Assembly (NCBI GenBank): GCA_910585235.1
Contig: CAJUCM010000003.1
Location: 47,880 to 111,879 of the forward strand
Source of the DNA: an uncultured Christensenella sp.
GTDB lineage: Bacteria; Bacillota; Clostridia; Christensenellales; Borkfalkiaceae
Direction of reading: 5' to 3'
DNA: 64,000 nucleotides
Part shown: piece by piece, positions 59,796-64,000 of the stretch
How positions within the stretch are numbered: position 1 is the first letter of the stretch
How the letters are laid out: every line of letters begins with the position of its first letter
Position numbers and translations under genes: made by a program
Notes under the pieces: model-generated
Database searches by the model: none
The model's input: the letters and a program-made list of their open reading frames with translations, nothing else
Told to the model about the DNA's origin: nothing

Positions 59796-62126
59796 TTATT
59801 CACCGTCATTCCGATCGCTTTCTTCCGTCGTTCCGCCGTTGCCATAGACGTCCACGTCCTCGTCAACCGCCGTATCCACGCGCATACGTTCGGGCTTCTC
59901 TTCCGTTGCCGCGCTCTTCTTTTTGGCAATCACGATCGTACCCGCCACGCCCGCGGCGACCACGGCGAGAAGCGGAATCCCGATTGCAAGCGCAAGCTCC
60001 CAATCCTCCAATCCCGTCTCTTCTTCCTCTGCGACGGTGTAATTTCTCAAATACCCCTTCCAGTACTCTTCCATCGCCTCTTCGTCCTTCTCGTTCACAA
60101 GACCGAGCGGTCTGATAAAATAGGAACGCGTGCGGTAAAACGTGCCGTCCCCGTCCTTGAACTGTTCGTCCTTATCGAGGGGGTTGTCAATCTCCTTCCC
60201 CTCCGTAAACTTCTTGAACGCCTCCTGTTCTTCCTCGGTATAGAGATAGTTCTCTTTTTTGCCGAGATCGACCGCGTCCTGAATGTTCGAGAAGAAAAGA
60301 TCCGTCTTTCCCGTTCTGAAATAATAGTTGAGCGCACCTGAAAGATTGCTCTCTCCGTCGTTGGACAGCTTCGCAAAATATCCCGTCTTTGCGCTGGAAT
60401 CCATGAGGGAATCCCATTTGTCGTTGACCTCTGCTTCAAATTCCTTGTTGTTGAGGTATTTTCCCGCTTTGTTCGTCAGCGACACCGCGCCGACGTAATC
60501 GTAGGAAGCAGATCCGACCGATTCCGCGTCCGCAATGAGGAGCACATCCCCAATGATCTCGAACGGATACCAGCTGCTCTTATGTTGCAAATTAAGAATT
60601 TTGAGCGCCTTATATTCCTCGTTCTCCCGACCGTCGAAGCCGAGCGTCTCGTAATCTTCTTCCGTTCCGTTATAGACCGCGCGCTCCACGCTCATCCCGC
60701 TTCCGTTGGAGCGGGTAAACCATACATAATTATAGGGTTCGCCCGACGTCGCCCTGTTGTCGAGACGGACAAGCGTTGCGCCGCTCGCGTCGTACCAGAT
60801 CTCCGTCTCCGTAACGTTCGCCTCTTTGGAAACGTCCGCGCGGATCATGTTCGCGCCGTCCACATAGATATAATGATGACCCTCTCCGTCGATATAGAAG
60901 AGCGCGCTTGCCGAAGCGTGCGCCGTCTCGGTGGATTTCGCCACGACGTCGAGGAATCCGTTTGCATTGCCGAGCTTATCGGCGTTTCCCGCAATAGAAT
61001 TCCACGTCTCTTTTCCGATCTCCTCCGTAGAGAGATAATACAGCGATGCGCCGCCGCTCTGCGAGGAGCCCGACGTAACCGTGTCGCGGGTGAAATAAAG
61101 TCCCTGATAGGTATTCCCGTCCGAAGCGGAATTGTTGTAGGATTGAAGCGTGTAGGTATATCCGAAAGGCGCAAGCGGTTCGGTAACTTTTCCCGAAGCG
61201 TCCTTATAGTCGTGCGTAAACTGCGTCAGATCGCTCTCGTCGGTGGGTTTTCCAACGCCGTCGAGGACAATCGTGCCGAGGTTGAGATAGGGCGCGACGC
61301 CGTCGTGCTCGTCGAGATATTCCTGATCCCATGTATAAGTGTAGGGGGATTCCGCGACGTCCGCACGCGCACGGTAGATTTGGTTGTACCCCATCGAAAG
61401 AGGCGCGTCGCTGTCCATCATATCCTTTACGGGCATCGTGTAATAGACGTAAGGATCGGTCTTGTCCGCACTGTTGAAAACGTAAGCAGAAGCACCCTCC
61501 GCGATCGTCGTGCAGGTCTTTGTCGAAGTATTGTACGACTGAATGCCCGTCGCGCCGTCGTTGTCGTCGGGCTTTTTGCCGTTATACAAAAGATAAACGG
61601 GGCTGTCCTTTGCCGTCTGAACAAAGCGGAAAACCGTCGCGTTGTCGGAAAGTCGGAAATAATCCTGCACGTCGCTTCCGTTGAGGCTTGCGCTCTTGAA
61701 TTCCAGCCAGTCGCTTTCGATCTCGCCCGACATGCTCTTGACGTTGTTCGGCGTCGCATAATAGACGCGGTCGTTATAGATAAAGAATCCCGCCGTATAG
61801 TCCGCCGAAACGATCAGCGAGGGAACGACGATCTGCGCCTCGCCCGTCTTGTTTTTCAGATCGTCTTTGGCAATACGCATCAGCGATCCTTTGACCGGCG
61901 TTCCGAACGTGTTGTCGTCCTCATAGGTCGTCGCGCCGTTGATAAAATAGACGTATTTTCCGTATTCCACCGCAAAGCCGCCGTTGCTGACCGCCGCCTC
62001 CGTGGATTTGTAATCGTCCCCCGCAAGCGGAGTGAACGGCTCTTCGCAGGCAGCAAACGCAATGCTCCCCGCCGCAAGCACCGCCGCGGTCGTACAAACT
62101 AAAATGTTTTTGTAAAATTTACGCAT
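59796..62126 (-). CDS. Large lipoprotein with C-terminal membrane helix
   Basis: A 776-residue exported protein, lipidated at Cys27 (FAAC). The body is beta-rich with repeats of a YVYF/YFRLS type (VEYGKYVYFINGATTYED, FFIYNDRVYYATPNNV) like DUF5050-style propellers, where each blade reports a visible value. Near the C-terminus is a membrane helix (about 720-745, LALAIGIPLLAVVAAGVAGT) and a KKK stop followed by an acidic tail in the cytosol. Double anchoring is unusual. Function unknown. Confidence 0.7.
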   Translation of the reverse strand: MRKFYKNILVCTTAAVLAAGSIAFAACEEPFTPLAGDDYKSTEAAVSNGGFAVEYGKYVYFINGATTYEDDNTFGTPVKGSLMRIAKDDLKNKTGEAQIVVPSLIVSADYTAGFFIYNDRVYYATPNNVKSMSGEIESDWLEFKSASLNGSDVQDYFRLSDNATVFRFVQTAKDSPVYLLYNGKKPDDNDGATGIQSYNTSTKTCTTIAEGASAYVFNSADKTDPYVYYTMPVKDMMDSDAPLSMGYNQIYRARADVAESPYTYTWDQEYLDEHDGVAPYLNLGTIVLDGVGKPTDESDLTQFTHDYKDASGKVTEPLAPFGYTYTLQSYNNSASDGNTYQGLYFTRDTVTSGSSQSGGASLYYLSTEEIGKETWNSIAGNADKLGNANGFLDVVAKSTETAHASASALFYIDGEGHHYIYVDGANMIRADVSKEANVTETEIWYDASGATLVRLDNRATSGEPYNYVWFTRSNGSGMSVERAVYNGTEEDYETLGFDGRENEEYKALKILNLQHKSSWYPFEIIGDVLLIADAESVGSASYDYVGAVSLTNKAGKYLNNKEFEAEVNDKWDSLMDSSAKTGYFAKLSNDGESNLSGALNYYFRTGKTDLFFSNIQDAVDLGKKENYLYTEEEQEAFKKFTEGKEIDNPLDKDEQFKDGDGTFYRTRSYFIRPLGLVNEKDEEAMEEYWKGYLRNYTVAEEEETGLEDWELALAIGIPLLAVVAAGVAGTIVIAKKKSAATEEKPERMRVDTAVDEDVDVYGNGGTTEESDRNDGE

Positions 62127-62170
62127 AGAGTTTCCTCATTGTCAAAATAAGTTCTAATGATACAGATTTC

Positions 62171-62199
62171 ATTATATACTAAACTAAGGCTTTTTGCAA
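62171..62199 (-). promoter_or_regulatory. Promoter of the large lipoprotein gene
   Basis: TTGCAA (62194-62199), 17 bp, TATAAT (62171-62176), minus strand, upstream of GAGGAAACTCT and ATG 62126. Confidence 0.65.
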
Positions 62200-62258
62200 T
62201 CAAAAACGATAAGCCGTATGTGTTTTCTTTGTAAAAATTTTCATTTCGGGAGATCGCC

Positions 62259-62507
62259 GTGGACAAATTCGGAATTTTCGACCTTTTGGATACGTTGGCG
62301 CAGATCGCTTCGGACGCGCAACCGCAAGAAAAACCGTCGGACGATACGCCCGCAACCCGCGTTTCGCCCGACGATAAAGCCTTTCTTCCGCCCGATTTTG
62401 CCCCGCAGAATCCCGCGGAAAACGAAAAGGATACCCGTAAAAATGCGCTCGCCTCTCTCTACGAACGGCATGAGAGTATTTCCCGACGAATCGATCAGAA
62501 AAAATAA
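62259..62507 (+). CDS. Small hypothetical protein of 82 residues
   Basis: Starts GTG with GGGAG 6 nt upstream. Reads MDKFGIFDLLDTLAQIASDA then a Pro/Asp/Glu-rich, probably disordered middle and a basic C-terminal helix NALASLYERHESISRRIDQK. Codon use fits a gene. No family known. It is divergent from the large lipoprotein gene, and its promoter is not clear. Confidence 0.55.
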   Translation: MDKFGIFDLLDTLAQIASDAQPQEKPSDDTPATRVSPDDKAFLPPDFAPQNPAENEKDTRKNALASLYERHESISRRIDQKK

Positions 62508-62528
62508 TCGGATTCGGCATTCATATCA

Positions 62529-62552
62529 TTGCCCGCGCTTTCGCGCGGGCAA
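62529..62552. repeat. GC-rich hairpin between convergent genes
   Basis: TTGCCCGCGC/GCGCGGGCAA with a 4-nt loop and no T-run on either side; probably a weak bidirectional terminator. Confidence 0.65.
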
Positions 62553-62559
62553 TCGTGTA

Positions 62560-63024
62560 TTATTGATAAAAATTTTTATAGAAAATCGGGATCTGATATT
62601 CGTTCAACGCTTTCAAAAGTTTCCCGCCCGAAAAAGCCGTTCCGTCGTCATAAAAATGAATGAGCTTTTTACCGTCCTTCCCGTAAAAAATTACGTCGCA
62701 AAGAAACGGATACATTTTATTCACCGCTTCCACTCTGTCAATTTCATGAACCGCGGCGGACTGACTTTTTTTGAACGGCTTTCTGTAAAAAAATTTACCG
62801 TCCCGCAACTCGAACTTTTCCATAGCGTAGATATAAATGCTCAAACCCCCGACAACCGCAAACCCCGTGCCGAGCAATTCCGTCACGACAAAAACCGTAT
62901 CGTTCATCGGGATCGTAAAATACAAAACGGTAACGATCATCGCCGTCATAAGCCCGCCGATCGCAAAGAGCCATGCGATAACGCCGAATATAACGTTATT
63001 TTTGATTTCAAAATCTACGTTCAT
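62560..63024 (-). CDS. Small membrane protein with PH-like domain
   Basis: A 154-residue protein with two membrane helices (about 10-33 and 43-68), then a soluble beta-rich region (FELRDGKFFYRKPFKKSQS, IDRVEAVNKMYPFLCDVIFY) ending in a helix, the pattern of bacterial PH-like (bPH) domains. Function unknown. Lies 6 bp behind the nucleotidyltransferase gene and probably shares its transcript. Confidence 0.6.
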   Translation of the reverse strand: MNVDFEIKNNVIFGVIAWLFAIGGLMTAMIVTVLYFTIPMNDTVFVVTELLGTGFAVVGGLSIYIYAMEKFELRDGKFFYRKPFKKSQSAAVHEIDRVEAVNKMYPFLCDVIFYGKDGKKLIHFYDDGTAFSGGKLLKALNEYQIPIFYKNFYQ

Positions 63025-63030
63025 TTCCGT

Positions 63031-63825
63031 TTACCATTCGTTGGGGAAGGGCGGATTTTCTCTCAGCCACCAATCCTCGTAATATTTGACATACTGCGAA
63101 CAGTTTTCGCTGACGTCGTCGGTCAGGGGAAGTTCGCTCTGCTCCCGAAAGCGCGTCACGAACGCTTCGCAATCCTCTTGGGAAATCGTCCGTAAAAACT
63201 TCGTGCCGAGCGCGATAATGTCGGCGGGGCGGCGCGCACACGTTTGCACCGTCTCTTCCAGACGGCGGTTGCACGGGAACAACACCCTGTTTTCCGCTAA
63301 AATCAAACGATACACGCTATACACGATCTCCTGCGCCAAATGCGCCCGCATATAGGCGTTGCTCTTTTCCACGCAGTTAAGAAAGTATCCGCGGTTGAGT
63401 TGCAGATTCGCGTTGAAACACCGCACTTTTTCCGCCCTCTCCCGTTCGGGATAGGCAGCGATCGAATCTACGAGCGGTTGTATTCCGTCATCTTTGGAAT
63501 AGACAACCTTCGCCTTTACGAATGCGTTCCGCGTAGGCTCGCTCGCATAGAGCGCGGCGCGCTCTAAAATGCGCTTTGTCTTATATTTTATATCGAAATA
63601 TCCGCCCTCATAAGTGCAATGCCCCGTTATCACTTCGGCAAGGCGGTTCTCTTTTTCGAGCTCCCGATACTTTTCCTCCGTTACGACGATCACTGCGTCC
63701 ACGTCGGAATCGGGACGGGCGTTTCCCTTTACGATCGAGCCGTCCAGCACAATCGCGATCACCCCGTCCGTACCGCAAAAATATTCTTTTAATTTTTCAA
63801 TGCTCTCTTCGTGATGACAATACAT
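63031..63825 (-). CDS. Nucleotidyltransferase-domain protein
   Basis: A 264-residue protein with a polymerase-beta-type nucleotidyltransferase head: VLDGSIVKGNARPDSDVDAV, with the G-S motif and Asp-x-Asp metal pair, a third Asp near GGYFDIKYK, then a helical C-terminal half (HLAQEIVYSVYRLILAENRV) like aminoglycoside/lincosamide nucleotidyltransferases or DUF4037-like. The substrate is unknown and a resistance role is not shown. Start 63825 follows GAAAGGGGAAAGG and the promoter at 63848-63876. Confidence 0.78.
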   Translation of the reverse strand: MYCHHEESIEKLKEYFCGTDGVIAIVLDGSIVKGNARPDSDVDAVIVVTEEKYRELEKENRLAEVITGHCTYEGGYFDIKYKTKRILERAALYASEPTRNAFVKAKVVYSKDDGIQPLVDSIAAYPERERAEKVRCFNANLQLNRGYFLNCVEKSNAYMRAHLAQEIVYSVYRLILAENRVLFPCNRRLEETVQTCARRPADIIALGTKFLRTISQEDCEAFVTRFREQSELPLTDDVSENCSQYVKYYEDWWLRENPPFPNEW

Positions 63826-63847
63826 TTTGCCTTTCCCCTTTCATGCA

Positions 63848-63876
63848 ATTATAGCATACTTTTTTTCTGTTTACAA
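63848..63876 (-). promoter_or_regulatory. Promoter of the nucleotidyltransferase gene
   Basis: TTGTAA (63871-63876), 17 bp, TATAAT (63848-63853), minus strand, between the 5S terminator and the gene. Confidence 0.65.
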
Positions 63877-63882
63877 CAAAAA

Positions 63883-63907
63883 ACACACCCGATCAAATCG
63901 GGCGTGT
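63883..63907 (-). terminator. rRNA operon terminator
   Basis: ACACACCCGAT/ATCGGGCGTGT (one G-T pair) with a 3-nt loop, then T6 on the minus strand, just past the 5S rRNA. Confidence 0.88.
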
Positions 63908-63918
63908 CCTTGTCTGAA

Positions 63919-64000
63919 AGGCGGCAACTACCTACTCTCCCGCGGGAAGCAGTACCATCGGCGTAAGAGAGCTTAACTTCTGTGTTCGGTAAGGGAACAG
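63919..64000 (-). rRNA. rrf: 5S ribosomal RNA, 3' part (5' end beyond the window)
   Basis: Read on the minus strand: CCGAACACAGAAGTTAAG, GCCGATGGTACTGC and GGGAGAGTAGGTAGTTGCCGCC are the conserved 5S core and 3' end. The 3' boundary is estimated to within a few bases. 16S and 23S genes, if linked, lie off the right edge. Confidence 0.93.

Noticed and set aside
60582..62102. 506-residue open frame on the plus strand opposite the large lipoprotein
   Set aside because: Arg/Val-rich composition with no domain, no ribosome site; it is the codon shadow of the gene on the other strand.
63031..63825. Antibiotic nucleotidyltransferase resistance gene
   Set aside because: Only the general nucleotidyltransferase head is recognisable; nothing links it to a specific drug.

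Overview
The window reads as a chromosome segment of a low-copy, uncultured member of the Bacillota (class Clostridia). Supporting signs are Firmicute-type lipoproteins with LxxC lipoboxes, strong AGGAGG ribosome sites, PyrK-type dihydroorotate dehydrogenase electron transfer, formate-tetrahydrofolate ligase, HxlR and XRE regulators, a BspA-like surface protein and a plant-glycan (GH43/GH2) operon. A gut relative of the Christensenellales is my guess only. No phage, insertion sequence or CRISPR array is visible. Promoters are strikingly regular: most are TTGACA-like, 17 bp, TATAAT-like.

Layout. 1-9413 (minus strand): rimM (cut by the edge), tmk, a flavin-binding protein, mutY, fhs and a pyrimidine operon pyrR-pyrB-pyrC-pyrF-pyrK with an attenuator in its leader, preceded by a phosphoesterase. 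9527-11710 (plus): a promoter fires into a long folded RNA with an antiterminator/terminator pair, then a BspA-like leucine-rich lipoprotein. 11730-21731 (minus): a seven-gene cluster of unknown function, made of a zinc-ribbon/TIR-like/helical-repeat protein, three mutually related coiled-coil proteins each with two C-terminal membrane helices, two small unknown proteins and a Ycf46-type AAA+ ATPase. This is the best candidate for an undescribed system. 21919-33516 (minus): a LacI-controlled carbohydrate operon with two GH43 lipoproteins, two carbohydrate-binding-like lipoproteins, an ABC importer without its ATPase and a GH2 enzyme.

33535-40624: thioredoxin-like lipoprotein, tRNA-Leu(UAA), GtrA-like protein, glycosyltransferase, membrane phosphatase-like protein, hydrolase, NlpC/P60 lipoprotein, SecB-like chaperone and a small membrane protein. 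40637-48792 (minus): aminotransferase, YjbR, uvrA, a nucleotidase and uvrB, with two small winged-helix/membrane proteins upstream. 48904-50847: a redox-looking unit (flavin reductase, hydrolase lipoprotein, divergent HxlR regulator with a YodB-like box). 50885-54811: glnS, a small gene facing a tandem XRE pair over shared operator half-sites, and glyS. 54822-64000: streptothricin-acetyltransferase-like protein, sugar acetyltransferase, lipoproteins, ssb with two OB folds, polysaccharide deacetylase, comF, a zinc-ribbon acidic protein, a large anchored lipoprotein, a nucleotidyltransferase, and the 3' part of a 5S rRNA on the right edge.

Regulatory themes: several genes (tmk, the phosphoesterase, gtrA, the first xre) have a -10 box only 6-7 nt before the start codon and no ribosome site, which predicts leaderless mRNAs; and two loci pack promoters into other signals (a -35 box inside a terminator loop at 1118-1155, and two divergent promoters sharing one palindromic -10 at 33488-33495).
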